A program made the translations under genes and the position numbers. A stretch of 27,116 nt of DNA from Nitratifractor sp. GTDB taxonomy: Bacteria; Campylobacterota; Campylobacteria; Campylobacterales; Sulfurovaceae. Location of the stretch: positions 1 through 27,116 of the forward strand of contig WFSU01000173.1 of the NCBI GenBank assembly GCA_015485845.1, in the 5' to 3' direction. How positions within the stretch are numbered: position 1 is the first letter of the stretch; the number at the start of each line of letters is the position of its first letter. Positions 5,712-13,020 of this stretch are shown here, piece by piece. The notes under the pieces were generated by a model that saw only the letters and a list, made by a program, of their open reading frames with translations, had not been told where the DNA came from and did not search any database.

Positions 5712-6662
5712 TTAATCAAAATAATGTTTATCCCGAAGCACATCGATCATGCTCTGTACGGAGCCGACACTTTTGGCAAAGCGCTTCTTCTGGCTTTCAC
5801 TGAGAGTCACTTCGAAGATCTTCTCCGCTCCATTGGCACCGAGGACAACCGGTACGCCTGAGACAACGTCATGATACCCATATTCTCCATCAAAACAGAT
5901 TGCACAGGGATGAATTTGTTTGGTATCTTTAAGGATCGCTTCGACCATGAGAGCGGTGGACTTGGCCGGAGCATAATACGCCGAGCCGGTCTTGAGGTAG
6001 CCGACGATCTCCGCGCCGCCGTGTTTGGTACGCTCAATCACATCGAGAATCTGCTCTTCGTCAAGCACATCACTCAGCGGAACACCCGCTACAGTCGAAA
6101 ATTTGGGCAGAGGCACCATGTCGTCTCCGTGCCCACCCATGACCGAAGCGCGAATCTGCCCGGCTCCGTATCCGATCTTTTCGTAAATGAAGTGTGCCAT
6201 CCGGGCACTATCCAAGATCCCGGCCATCCCCAGCACCCGCTCCCGGGGGAAGCCACTCTCCTTGAGGGCGACATACGTCATCACATCGAGGGGGTTGGAA
6301 ACCATGATGATGACGGCATCGGAAGCGTACTTCTTGACATCAGCTACGACCTGCATAGTGATGTCGGCGTTAATCATCAACAAATCATCCCGGCTCATCC
6401 CCGGTTTGCGCGGGCTACCGGCAGTGATGACGACCACATCCGATCCGGCCAGATCAGAGGCCTCTTCGGCCACGGAGACGATCGTGTGGGTTCGGGCAGC
6501 GTTAGCTGCCTGAGACATATCCAGTGCCTTGCCTTTGGCGATCTCGGGGGCACGGTCACGCAAAACAACTTCGTGACACGAGCCCTTCATCGCCAGTGAA
6601 TACGCCACCGTAGCGCCGACATTTCCGGCTCCAATGATGGCAACTTTTTTTCCTCTACTCAT
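5712..6662 (-). CDS. mdh: Malate dehydrogenase (LDH-like type)
   Basis: This 316-residue NAD-dependent enzyme of the lactate/malate dehydrogenase family interconverts malate and oxaloacetate. Visible are the Rossmann motif GAGNVGATVAY at the N-terminus, SPRKPGMSRDDLL (about residue 84; the substrate-loop Arg is typical of malate rather than lactate dehydrogenases), VSNPLDVMTY and the catalytic His in MGGHGDDMVPLP (about residue 177). The frame extends further upstream, but the ATG at 6662 gives the canonical start MSRGKKVAIIGAG and has GGAG four bases before it. The gene lies downstream of icd across a 127-base spacer with strong palindromes, and is tightly coupled to the fumarase genes downstream. 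Confidence 0.95.
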   Translation of the reverse strand: MSRGKKVAIIGAGNVGATVAYSLAMKGSCHEVVLRDRAPEIAKGKALDMSQAANAARTHTIVSVAEEASDLAGSDVVVITAGSPRKPGMSRDDLLMINADITMQVVADVKKYASDAVIIMVSNPLDVMTYVALKESGFPRERVLGMAGILDSARMAHFIYEKIGYGAGQIRASVMGGHGDDMVPLPKFSTVAGVPLSDVLDEEQILDVIERTKHGGAEIVGYLKTGSAYYAPAKSTALMVEAILKDTKQIHPCAICFDGEYGYHDVVSGVPVVLGANGAEKIFEVTLSESQKKRFAKSVGSVQSMIDVLRDKHYFD

Positions 6663-6680
6663 AGTACTCCTTTTGTAAAC

Positions 6681-6743
6681 GAAGCCGTCCAAAACATATT
6701 TCAAAGGCCATAGCGTTTCAAATATGTTTTGCGGCAGGGCTTC
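6681..6743. repeat. Long imperfect palindrome between icd and mdh
   Basis: AAAACATATTT (6691-6701) and AAATATGTTTT (6720-6730) are perfect 11-bp arms. They sit inside weaker outer arms GAAGCC (6681-6686) and GGCTTC (6738-6743), with GCCG/CGGC also able to pair. On the icd-mdh transcript this would form a long stem just before the mdh ribosome binding site. Miniature element, RNA processing site and attenuator are all possible. Confidence 0.55.
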
Positions 6744-6747
6744 ACAA

Positions 6748-6772
6748 ACCGAGGAGGCCATTCCTCCTCGGT
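6748..6772 (-). terminator. GC-rich hairpin directly after icd (weak terminator or processing stem)
   Basis: ACCGAGGAGG and CCTCCTCGGT form a perfect 10-bp stem with a 5-base loop, starting 17 bases after the icd stop in the direction of transcription. Only TTTG follows, so termination would be partial at best. It could separate icd from mdh expression or protect the icd 3' end. Confidence 0.45.
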
Positions 6773-6789
6773 ACCTCGGGTTGAACGTC

Positions 6790-8982
6790 TTAGATAGTGT
6801 CGATGATCGCGTTGAGTGTAGCGCTCGGGCGCATGGCCGCTTCGGCCTTGGTATCATCGGGATGGAAGTAGCCTCCGATATCCTGTGCCTTGCCTTCCAC
6901 GGCAAGAAGCTCAGCGAGGATGGTTTCCTCATTGTCAGTCAGCTCTTTGGCGATACGGGAGAATTTCTCCGAGAGGGCTTCGTCCACCGCCTGCTCACCG
7001 AGGGCTTCCGCCCAGTAACGGGCGACATAGTAGTGGCTGGCTTTGTTGTCGGGTTCACCGGCTTTGCGTGAGGGGGCTTTGTTGTTGTCCAAGTACCCTT
7101 CGTTGGCTTTGTCCAGTGCTTCAGTCAGGACACCTACTTTGGCATCTTCGCTCTTCTGGTAAATCATCCGAAGTGACTCAGCCAATGCGAGAAATTCCCC
7201 GAGGCTGTCCCAGCGCAGATGCCCCTCGGCGAGGAATTGATCGACGTGTTTGGGTGCCGAACCACCTGCACCGGTCTCGAAGAGTCCGCCACCGGCCAGC
7301 AGAGGCACGATCGAAAGCATCTTGGCTGACGTACCCAGTTCAAGGATCGGGAAGAGATCGGTCAGATAGTCTCGCAAAGCATTTCCACTGACGGAGATGG
7401 TGTCTTTGCCCGCACGTACCCGCTCGAGGGAGTAAGCCATCGCTTCACGGGGTGCCATGATTTTGATAGTGAGCCCAGTAGTATCGTGGTTTTTGAGATA
7501 CGTTTCGACCTTGGAAATCATGTTGCGATCATGTGCGCGGTTGGTGTCAAGCCAGAAGACAGCCGGATCACCACTGAGGCGTGCTCGCTCGACGGCAAGA
7601 CGCACCCAGTCACGGATGGGGATGTCTTTGGCACGGCTCATTCGCCAGATGTCCCCCTGCTCTACTTCACTGCTCATCAGGACATTGCCGTCTTCGTCAA
7701 CCACTTTGACGGTACCGTCAGCCGGGATCTCGAATGTCGTGGGGTGCGAACCGTACTCTTCCGCTTTCTGGGCCATGAGTCCGACGTTGGAAACGCTTCC
7801 CATGGTGGTGACATCAAACTGCCCGTTGCGCTTGACATCCTCGATGATCTCATCGTAGGTCGTCGCATAGCTGCGATCAGGGATAACGGCGGCACACTCC
7901 TGTGTCTGGCCGTCTTTGTTCCACATTTTACCGCCGTCACGAATAACCGGAGGCATGGAAGCATCAATGATGATGTCGTTGGAGGCGTGGAGGTTGGTGA
8001 TCCCTTTGTCGCTGTCCACCATGGCGATATTGGGGGCACCCGCTTCGACGACGGCTTTGATGGCCGCGAGAATCTCCTCTTTTTTCTCACAGTTGGCGAG
8101 TTTTTTCTCGAGGTCTCCAAGTCCCAGATTGGGATTCACGCCCAGCTTGGCAAACTCATCGGCGTACTTCTCAAACACATCTTTGAAAAACACTTCCACC
8201 GCATGACCGAAGATGATCGGATCGGAAACTTTCATCATGGTTGCTTTGAGGTGGATCGACCAGAGAACCCCTTTCTCTTTGGCCTCTTCAATGCTTTTGG
8301 CGAGGAAGACACGCAGGGCTTTGGCCGACATGAAGGCAGCATCGAGCACTTCTTTGTCCAATGCGTCGATCTCTTTGAGGAGCTCTACGCCTCCTTCATT
8401 TTTGTGAAGTTCGATGCGGACTTTGCCTTCACCTTCCTTAATGATCGACTGCTCATTGCCATAAAAATCACCCTCTTCCATGTACGTCACATAGGTTTTG
8501 GCATCCTCAGCAAACGGACGGAGCTTGTGGGGATTGTTTTGGGCAAACTTCTTGACCGCCTTGGCGGCACGACGATCGGAGTTTCCTTCGCGCAGGACGG
8601 GGTTGACTGCGGAACCGAGGCACATGTTGTACTTGGCGCGTGTCGCTTTCTCTACGTCACTCTCAGGGTTTTCAGGGAAGTCCGGGATGTCGTACCCCTG
8701 CCCCTGAAGCTCAGCGATACACTCTTTGAGCTGTCCAATTGAAGCAGAGATGTTGGGGAGTTTGATGATATTCCCCTCCGGCTGCTTCACCACTTTTCCC
8801 AGCTTGGCCAGATTGTCTTCGGCCAGCCCCATGGCAGCCAGCACGCGACCGGCCAATGAAATATCAGACGTTTCGACATTCACGCCTCCGGCCTGGGTAA
8901 AGGCATTTACGATGGGAAGTAGCGAGTAAGTCGCCAGTGCGGGTGCTTCGTCGATTTTCGTCCAGATGATCGTTGAACTCAT
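6790..8982 (-). CDS. icd: Monomeric NADP-dependent isocitrate dehydrogenase
   Basis: At 730 residues this is the large monomeric isocitrate dehydrogenase (type II), which interconverts isocitrate and 2-oxoglutarate with NADP. Family segments include MSSTIIWTKIDEAPALATYSLLPI at the start, the substrate-binding NPVLREGNSDRRAA, LHKNEGGVELLKEIDALD, WSIHLKATMMKVSDPIIFGH, and DTNRAHDRNMISKVETYL. The frame opens eight codons earlier, but the ATG at 8982 gives the family start and has AGGAG seven bases upstream. Campylobacterota commonly carry this monomeric form followed by mdh, as here. Its leader contains an 11-bp inverted repeat (8991-9001 / 9038-9048) that overlaps the Shine-Dalgarno, so expression may be controlled there. 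Confidence 0.96.
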   Translation of the reverse strand: MSSTIIWTKIDEAPALATYSLLPIVNAFTQAGGVNVETSDISLAGRVLAAMGLAEDNLAKLGKVVKQPEGNIIKLPNISASIGQLKECIAELQGQGYDIPDFPENPESDVEKATRAKYNMCLGSAVNPVLREGNSDRRAAKAVKKFAQNNPHKLRPFAEDAKTYVTYMEEGDFYGNEQSIIKEGEGKVRIELHKNEGGVELLKEIDALDKEVLDAAFMSAKALRVFLAKSIEEAKEKGVLWSIHLKATMMKVSDPIIFGHAVEVFFKDVFEKYADEFAKLGVNPNLGLGDLEKKLANCEKKEEILAAIKAVVEAGAPNIAMVDSDKGITNLHASNDIIIDASMPPVIRDGGKMWNKDGQTQECAAVIPDRSYATTYDEIIEDVKRNGQFDVTTMGSVSNVGLMAQKAEEYGSHPTTFEIPADGTVKVVDEDGNVLMSSEVEQGDIWRMSRAKDIPIRDWVRLAVERARLSGDPAVFWLDTNRAHDRNMISKVETYLKNHDTTGLTIKIMAPREAMAYSLERVRAGKDTISVSGNALRDYLTDLFPILELGTSAKMLSIVPLLAGGGLFETGAGGSAPKHVDQFLAEGHLRWDSLGEFLALAESLRMIYQKSEDAKVGVLTEALDKANEGYLDNNKAPSRKAGEPDNKASHYYVARYWAEALGEQAVDEALSEKFSRIAKELTDNEETILAELLAVEGKAQDIGGYFHPDDTKAEAAMRPSATLNAIIDTI

Positions 8983-8990
8983 GTCGGCTC

Positions 8991-9048
8991 TCCTGTGTTG
9001 TTTCAAATTTTTGGTACAGAGATTGTATCAAAAGGTGACAACACAGGA
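8991..9048 (-). promoter_or_regulatory. icd leader: inverted repeat covering the ribosome binding site, with an internal -10-like sequence
   Basis: TCCTGTGTTGT (9038-9048 on the minus strand) is perfectly complementary to ACAACACAGGA (8991-9001), and the latter contains most of the icd AGGAG. If transcription starts upstream of 9048, the stem would hide the ribosome binding site. A TACAAT (9022-9027) lies between the arms; starting there would give a leader without the blocking arm. Alternatively the two arms are paired protein-binding sites flanking the promoter. Confidence 0.5.
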
Positions 9049-9236
9049 CGTTAAAAAGAGGAATTGGATGATGAGTTGTCTGGAAGTGTTTCTGAACGAT
9101 ACAGGTGGAGGGTTTCAGCGTGAGAGCGCAACACAAACTTCGGGGGCGTTATGCGCCATGTTCACGTCTAATCCGACATCCGCTTCGCACTTTCGCCATT
9201 GCCAGCAAGCATTGGGCTGACGAGCTCCTCACCACC
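9049..9236. other. Non-coding stretch between zinc-ribbon gene and icd leader
   Basis: No gene is supported on either strand. A short imperfect hairpin (GCGCAAC...GTTATGCGC, about 9127-9157) is present. A plus-strand reading frame crosses the region but runs into the zinc-ribbon gene on the opposite strand and looks spurious. Confidence 0.35.
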
Positions 9237-9428
9237 TCATCCAACTTTTTTGACATTTTTACTTTTGCAAACTTGGCAACCGGATTGGTGGTAATTTCCG
9301 GAAGCTCGTATGCCTTTGTTCATCGTCCCTTTGCACCCTGCCTTGGTGCACCGCGTATCCCCACAATCGGGGCAATGCCAAACTGTATATCCTTGCGACC
9401 CGCAGGCCGGACAGGTGATTCGTGCCAT
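9237..9428 (-). CDS. Small zinc-ribbon protein
   Basis: This 63-residue protein has eight cysteines in four pairs: C6-C9 (CPAC), C19-C22 (CPDC), C27-C32 and C51-C54 (CQVC). That is enough for two zinc sites, as in double zinc-ribbon or rubredoxin-like knuckle proteins. The ATG has AAGGAGT seven bases upstream, a strong start. It stands alone between icd and the nuclease-like gene on the same strand, with a TATACT (9458-9463) as a possible -10. The biological role is not visible. Small stand-alone zinc ribbons often bind nucleic acid or ribosomes, but this is not shown here. Confidence 0.75.
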   Translation of the reverse strand: MARITCPACGSQGYTVWHCPDCGDTRCTKAGCKGTMNKGIRASGNYHQSGCQVCKSKNVKKVG

Positions 9429-9502
9429 CTTTGACTCCTTTTGTTTTGGATGGTCAAAGTATAGCGAGGGATGTGGACAGAATGTGTCGATAGTTATGAG
9501 GT

Positions 9503-10531
9503 TTACTTTTCTTTTTTTGGAGGAAATGTTTTGATCTTTTCAACCAATAGACATTCAGTCTTCTGCATTAGCTTTGAAGTTTCACTAACATTTGGTACCT
9601 CGTTATTACAAAAAGCATTATAAATAACCCCTATAGTTGTCGTCTTGCCTCTTCTGATTCTTCTGGGGCTTTCAATTCTAATATCCCCTGTATGTATGAT
9701 ATGTTTCTTCCAGTTTTGGAATATCTTATCATCCTTCACATCATGCGCAAACTTTACAACCATCTTAAGTTCCATATTGCTCTTATTTGTCGCTTCAATT
9801 TGCAAGTATATACGGTATTCATCCTTGAGACGATCAGGTTGCCACCAAAATCCATAAAAACCACCATCTTTTTGCGAAACATAACGCCAATTTGACTCAT
9901 TGCCTTTATTTAATTCTTCTTTTAAAGCCATATAAAAACCTTGTACCGAATCATAACTCCATTCATTTATAGGTAATTTTTTGTAACTATTAATTCGATT
10001 TTCTTTCTCCTGTAAATAATTTTTATAATCATTTAAAATGTCATTTATCATGGAGATTTTGTTAAGCACGGTTAGAAAATCTTTTCGTTTGTAAAGTTTA
10101 TACCCATCACGTTCAACAGATGAATAGTCACTTTGGTCACCTGTTTTAAAGTAAACTGGCAAGATATTTTTTTCTTCAAAAACTATATTTTTATAGCCAT
10201 GCTCTTTTATCTCATCATAATATCGTCTTAATTGATCTGAATGATTTTTTGTATTTGTTTTATCCTCAATGATAAAACCATACTTATCATTCACTATACA
10301 AAAAACATCAATTTTCTTATATTGGGTATGAACTCTCACAGATGAGTATTTTTCAGGTTTTTCAATCGAATCAAATTTCTCAAACAATGAATCTAAAAGG
10401 AGTATACCCACTTGATGCAATTCTTTATTTTTTTCTTTATAGATAGGATCACCCCATAACAGTAACCACGCGATAACAGCATCCTGACTCAACTCACTTG
10501 TGGCATAATTAAAAATATTCGGTTTATCCAT
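9503..10531 (-). CDS. PD-(D/E)XK nuclease superfamily protein
   Basis: The 342-residue protein carries the pattern of the PD-(D/E)XK nuclease superfamily in its N-terminal third: NIFNYATSELSQDAVIAWLL, then Asp75 in KKIDVFCIVND, Glu89-Asp90-Lys91 in FIIEDKTNT, and Q100 in HSDQLRRYYDEI. These supply the metal-binding acids and catalytic lysine. The C-terminal two thirds have no recognisable domain. An ATG at 10531 with AAGGAG seven bases upstream is preferred to a TTG two codons earlier. The gene is markedly AT-richer than its neighbours, suggesting acquisition. Such solitary members are often annotated as PD-(D/E)XK nuclease family proteins of unknown role, some linked to defence; the DNA or RNA target is unknown. 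Confidence 0.75.
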   Translation of the reverse strand: MDKPNIFNYATSELSQDAVIAWLLLWGDPIYKEKNKELHQVGILLLDSLFEKFDSIEKPEKYSSVRVHTQYKKIDVFCIVNDKYGFIIEDKTNTKNHSDQLRRYYDEIKEHGYKNIVFEEKNILPVYFKTGDQSDYSSVERDGYKLYKRKDFLTVLNKISMINDILNDYKNYLQEKENRINSYKKLPINEWSYDSVQGFYMALKEELNKGNESNWRYVSQKDGGFYGFWWQPDRLKDEYRIYLQIEATNKSNMELKMVVKFAHDVKDDKIFQNWKKHIIHTGDIRIESPRRIRRGKTTTIGVIYNAFCNNEVPNVSETSKLMQKTECLLVEKIKTFPPKKEK

Positions 10532-10551
10532 CTTCAAACTCCTTTCCCACT

Positions 10552-10557
10552 ATTATA
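10552..10557 (-). promoter_or_regulatory. -10 element of the PD-(D/E)XK gene
   Basis: A perfect minus-strand TATAAT lies 20 bases before the ATG, just after the stop codon of the ADP-ribosylglycohydrolase gene. It would give a short leader containing the AAGGAG site. No good -35 is seen. Confidence 0.5.
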
Positions 10558-10568
10558 CCTATCCCCCC

Positions 10569-11585
10569 TTAGAGAAATTCCGAAAGTAATCGATCAATTT
10601 TCCCGGCTCCAGCCGTACGAATTAACCTATCCGCCGTTTCTAAAATCATCTCTTTTTTGCACAGTCCTTCGACCCACTGTGAGGGGATAGCATCGTATCC
10701 ATAGAGGGCTCCGGCAAGTTGCCCGGTGACGGCACCTACTGTATCGGCATCATTGCCGAGATTGACCGCGCGGAGGATTGCAGTGTCGAAACTCTCAGTA
10801 TGGTATACGCTCCACAATGCCGCCTCGAGGGTGTCGATCACATAGCCACTACTGCTAATCTGATCGCGGTGCAAAGTGCGGTATGCTCCTGAGAGGATCG
10901 GGTCAAGAGCTGGGTGGAGCGGGACATCATCAAAAAAAGCTCGGGTACGCTCCATCTGCTCATCTGAGAAAAATGCTTCTCGATCCATCCCGTCAAAAAG
11001 GCACACAAGCTGGTAGGAAAAATACCGACACGCATCCACAGCAATCGGCGAAGCATGGGTCGTCATGGAGCTCAGTCCGGCATGGATCACCGCCCGCTCT
11101 ATGTCATCAGAAAAATAGATCACCACCGGCACCAGACGCATCAGAGAGCCGTTGCCTGAAAATTTCTCGTGACGAATATCGGTGTAGGGTTGCCGGGTAC
11201 GACGAAAGCGAATCAAGGTACGCTGCGTCGTCATCCCAATACCGATGCTCTTGTCCCGACAGGTATGCTCACCCTGCTCCCACCAACGCAGATACCGCTC
11301 CAACTGATCGATCGGATCAAAACCTCTGCCGGTGGGTAAATGTGGAGTGTCCTGATTGTCTACTTTCTCCTCCCCCTCTCCGACCAAACTCTCTGCCAAG
11401 GCTAATGCCATAGCCGCATCATCCGTCCATTCCCCAGCCCGAAGCTTGAAACGTCCGCCGGCACGGTACCCCTCAACCGGAGCGAAACTCCCCCGTGGCA
11501 TAAATTCGACCGGTGCGCCCATCGCATCTCCGACTGCAAGCCCAACAAATGTTCCTTTTTGTCGATCTGCTTTCTGTACTGACAT
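10569..11585 (-). CDS. ADP-ribosylglycohydrolase family protein (DraG-like)
   Basis: This 338-residue protein belongs to the ADP-ribosylglycohydrolase (DraG/ARH) family, which removes ADP-ribose from proteins, nucleic acids or small molecules using two metal ions. Visible are GLAVGDAMGAPVEFM near the N-terminus, EWTDDAAMALALAESLV (Thr54-Asp55-Asp56), NGSLMRLVPVVI, THASPIAVDACRYF, and the C-terminal metal motif GNDADTVGAVTGQLAGALYG (Asp at about 278 and 280). The ATG at 11585 has AAGGA eight bases upstream; the frame is open further upstream but without a good start. It is divergent from the WYL regulator, with 69 bases between them, so that protein is the obvious candidate controller. The substrate is unknown. 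Confidence 0.9.
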   Translation of the reverse strand: MSVQKADRQKGTFVGLAVGDAMGAPVEFMPRGSFAPVEGYRAGGRFKLRAGEWTDDAAMALALAESLVGEGEEKVDNQDTPHLPTGRGFDPIDQLERYLRWWEQGEHTCRDKSIGIGMTTQRTLIRFRRTRQPYTDIRHEKFSGNGSLMRLVPVVIYFSDDIERAVIHAGLSSMTTHASPIAVDACRYFSYQLVCLFDGMDREAFFSDEQMERTRAFFDDVPLHPALDPILSGAYRTLHRDQISSSGYVIDTLEAALWSVYHTESFDTAILRAVNLGNDADTVGAVTGQLAGALYGYDAIPSQWVEGLCKKEMILETADRLIRTAGAGKIDRLLSEFL

Positions 11586-11611
11586 GTATGATCCTTTTTG
11601 GTGTTGACCTA

Positions 11612-11620
11612 TGGTATCAT
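11612..11620 (+). promoter_or_regulatory. Extended -10 promoter of the WYL regulator gene
   Basis: TGGTATCAT matches a TGn-extended -10 with one mismatch to TATAAT. It lies 34 bases before the ATG at 11655, inside the shared 69-base divergent promoter region. Confidence 0.45.
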
Positions 11621-11628
11621 TCTCTATC

Positions 11629-11641
11629 GACATAAATTGTC
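11629..11641. promoter_or_regulatory. Candidate operator in the divergent promoter region
   Basis: GACA-TAAAT-TGTC has four-base inverted arms and sits at the predicted start of the WYL transcript, between the two divergent genes. It is a possible self-binding site for the WYL regulator. The arms are short, so this is tentative. Confidence 0.3.
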
Positions 11642-11654
11642 TACAGGAAAAATT

Positions 11655-12626
11655 ATGCACAAAAAAGACGAAGAATACGCCACCATCCATAAAAGTCTAC
11701 GGCACCTGAGACAAGCCAGTGCCGTCATGCTCCTCAAGTACATGAAGGATCATTACCCGAACATATGGGAGGGGAGCAACAATCAGCAACGCAGCGACGA
11801 AAAACGGGTCAAGAGAATCCTGGAGCAACTCATCCGCTTCGGGATTGCATCACGGGAAAAACAGGGTAATAGCTATCTCTACCGATACGAATACCGTGAC
11901 GCAAAAATGGAACTTCTGCGGCAGCACTACCCCGACTTGCATGCAGACAGGATGATAGAATCAAGTTATTATCATCAAAGAGAAACACAACTCTCCTTGC
12001 TCAATAGCACTTCCGAGAGCTACTATATCCGTAGACATGAAGAGAACATCAGTGACAAAGAGCCAATCATTCGTCAGATCGAAAACGCTATCGAGCAACG
12101 CAGAAAAATCGTGATGCACTATCGCTATTCGCCTCACACCGTATCGCCACTGAGAATCGCCCTCTTTGACGGGTATTGGTACCTTATTGCCGAGGCAGGG
12201 GGAATAAAATCGTACCGTATCCGAGAGATACAAAACCTTCGGATGTTGCCCGAGACTTACCCGCAAACATTTCAAGCAGACCTCAATCTTGATACGTGGC
12301 TCAATATCTGGCACTCTCCGGAGAAAACACCCACCACCATCCGCCTCCTGATCGACAAGGCTGTCGCCGAATATTTTTCAGCACGCAACCTCCTTGGTTA
12401 CAATGAAGCTCCAGCAACCCACAAAACACCCGTAAATGACGGTGTGGAATATGAGCTGGATATCACCCATGCTTGGGAAGTGCTCCCAACACTGATGCAA
12501 TGGCAATTCTACCTCACTATCCTCGACCAAAAAGGGACAATCGATCTCAAAGGAGCCTACCGCGATATCCTCAATAACGCAAATGCTCGCTACGCTCCAT
12601 GGACTACTCCTGAGCCAAACTCTTGA
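11655..12626 (+). CDS. WYL-domain transcriptional regulator
   Basis: This 323-residue protein has an N-terminal helical DNA-binding region (about residues 1-80, including SDEKRVKRILEQLIRFGIAS) and a central WYL domain (about 130-200). The domain shows the usual core: RRKIVMHYRYS, VSPLRIALFDGYWYLIAEA with the YWYL motif, and KSYRIREIQNLRML with the conserved Arg pair. The C-terminal part fits the WCX extension. WYL proteins act as ligand-responsive regulators, several of them binding nucleic acids or nucleotides, and are common beside phage-defence genes. The ATG at 11655 has AGGA seven bases upstream. It is the only sizeable plus-strand gene in the window and diverges from the ADP-ribosylglycohydrolase. 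Confidence 0.88.
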   Translation: MHKKDEEYATIHKSLRHLRQASAVMLLKYMKDHYPNIWEGSNNQQRSDEKRVKRILEQLIRFGIASREKQGNSYLYRYEYRDAKMELLRQHYPDLHADRMIESSYYHQRETQLSLLNSTSESYYIRRHEENISDKEPIIRQIENAIEQRRKIVMHYRYSPHTVSPLRIALFDGYWYLIAEAGGIKSYRIREIQNLRMLPETYPQTFQADLNLDTWLNIWHSPEKTPTTIRLLIDKAVAEYFSARNLLGYNEAPATHKTPVNDGVEYELDITHAWEVLPTLMQWQFYLTILDQKGTIDLKGAYRDILNNANARYAPWTTPEPNS

Positions 12627-12864
12627 GCTCTTTCGTGCGCTGAGTGGTCATCTCGATCCGGCATCCATCGCCGTTGAGCACATCGATCGTGCCGCCGGTG
12701 CGACTGTATTCAAATCCGCACTTGGCATTCCGGTATGCGATCCATGCCCGTTGAACCGATCGAAATTTGGTACGTTTGGCCGGGGAGAGAGAGTTTAAGG
12801 CATCCTGATAGGGAATGTTGAGCTGGGTATCGAGACGTGTAAGCTCCCGGTGGTTGCGTGTGTT
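12604..12864 (-). pseudogene. 5'-truncated remnant of an LprI/DUF1311-family protein
   Basis: An open frame of 86 codons ends in TAG (12606-12604) and is bounded upstream by an in-frame TAG with no start codon available. Its translation fits the C-terminal part of the lysozyme-inhibitor LprI-like (DUF1311) domain: LDTQLNIPYQDAL, then RSVQRAWIAYRNAKCGFEY, GGTIDVLNGDGC and TTQRTKELKSL. The two cysteines are in the expected places for the disulfide. Intact family members have an export signal and a further N-terminal part, which are missing here. Its 3' end overlaps the end of the convergent WYL gene by 23 bases. This is most likely a gene remnant. Confidence 0.7.
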
Positions 12865-12926
12865 CTATGACGCTGAAATATACCGCACCTCAAACGTTGC
12901 TGTTAGACCTCTTTTTCCCTCGATTG

Positions 12927-13019
12927 CTAATCTGCTGCAAAACTCTTCAGAATATCATGTACACTGACCACCAAAGTTCCAACAAATATTACGATAACGA
13001 TTGCGTACAAAAAATCCAT
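12927..13019 (-). CDS. 30-residue single-pass membrane peptide (second gene of small membrane module, copy 2)
   Basis: The ATG at 13019 lies one base after the TAA of the upstream 75-residue gene, and GGAGG inside that gene's last codons (Leu-Glu-Asp-Leu) serves as its Shine-Dalgarno. The peptide starts MDFLYAIVIVIFVGTL and ends in HDILKSFAAD before TAG: one hydrophobic helix with a Gly-Thr-Leu and a short polar tail. The 29-residue peptide at 3710-3799 has the same plan and the same gene context, which is the main reason to call this a real gene. Function unknown; no toxin or regulator family can be named. Confidence 0.7.
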   Translation of the reverse strand: MDFLYAIVIVIFVGTLVVSVHDILKSFAAD

Positions 13020-13020
13020 A

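Noticed and set aside
4878..5861. Long plus-strand open frames opposite fumarase, mdh, icd, dnaE, serA and rpsA
   Set aside because: They are antisense to well-supported genes, follow their codon periodicity and show no domain features.
6663..6932. N-terminal extension of malate dehydrogenase (90 extra codons)
   Set aside because: The extension runs into icd, resembles no protein, and a canonical start with a ribosome binding site is present at 6662.
9105..9236. Possible integron attC site or small plus-strand gene in the gap before icd (GCGTTATGC motif)
   Set aside because: Only one attC-like half is visible, no matching opposite core or integrase is present, and the plus-strand frame runs antisense through the zinc-ribbon gene.
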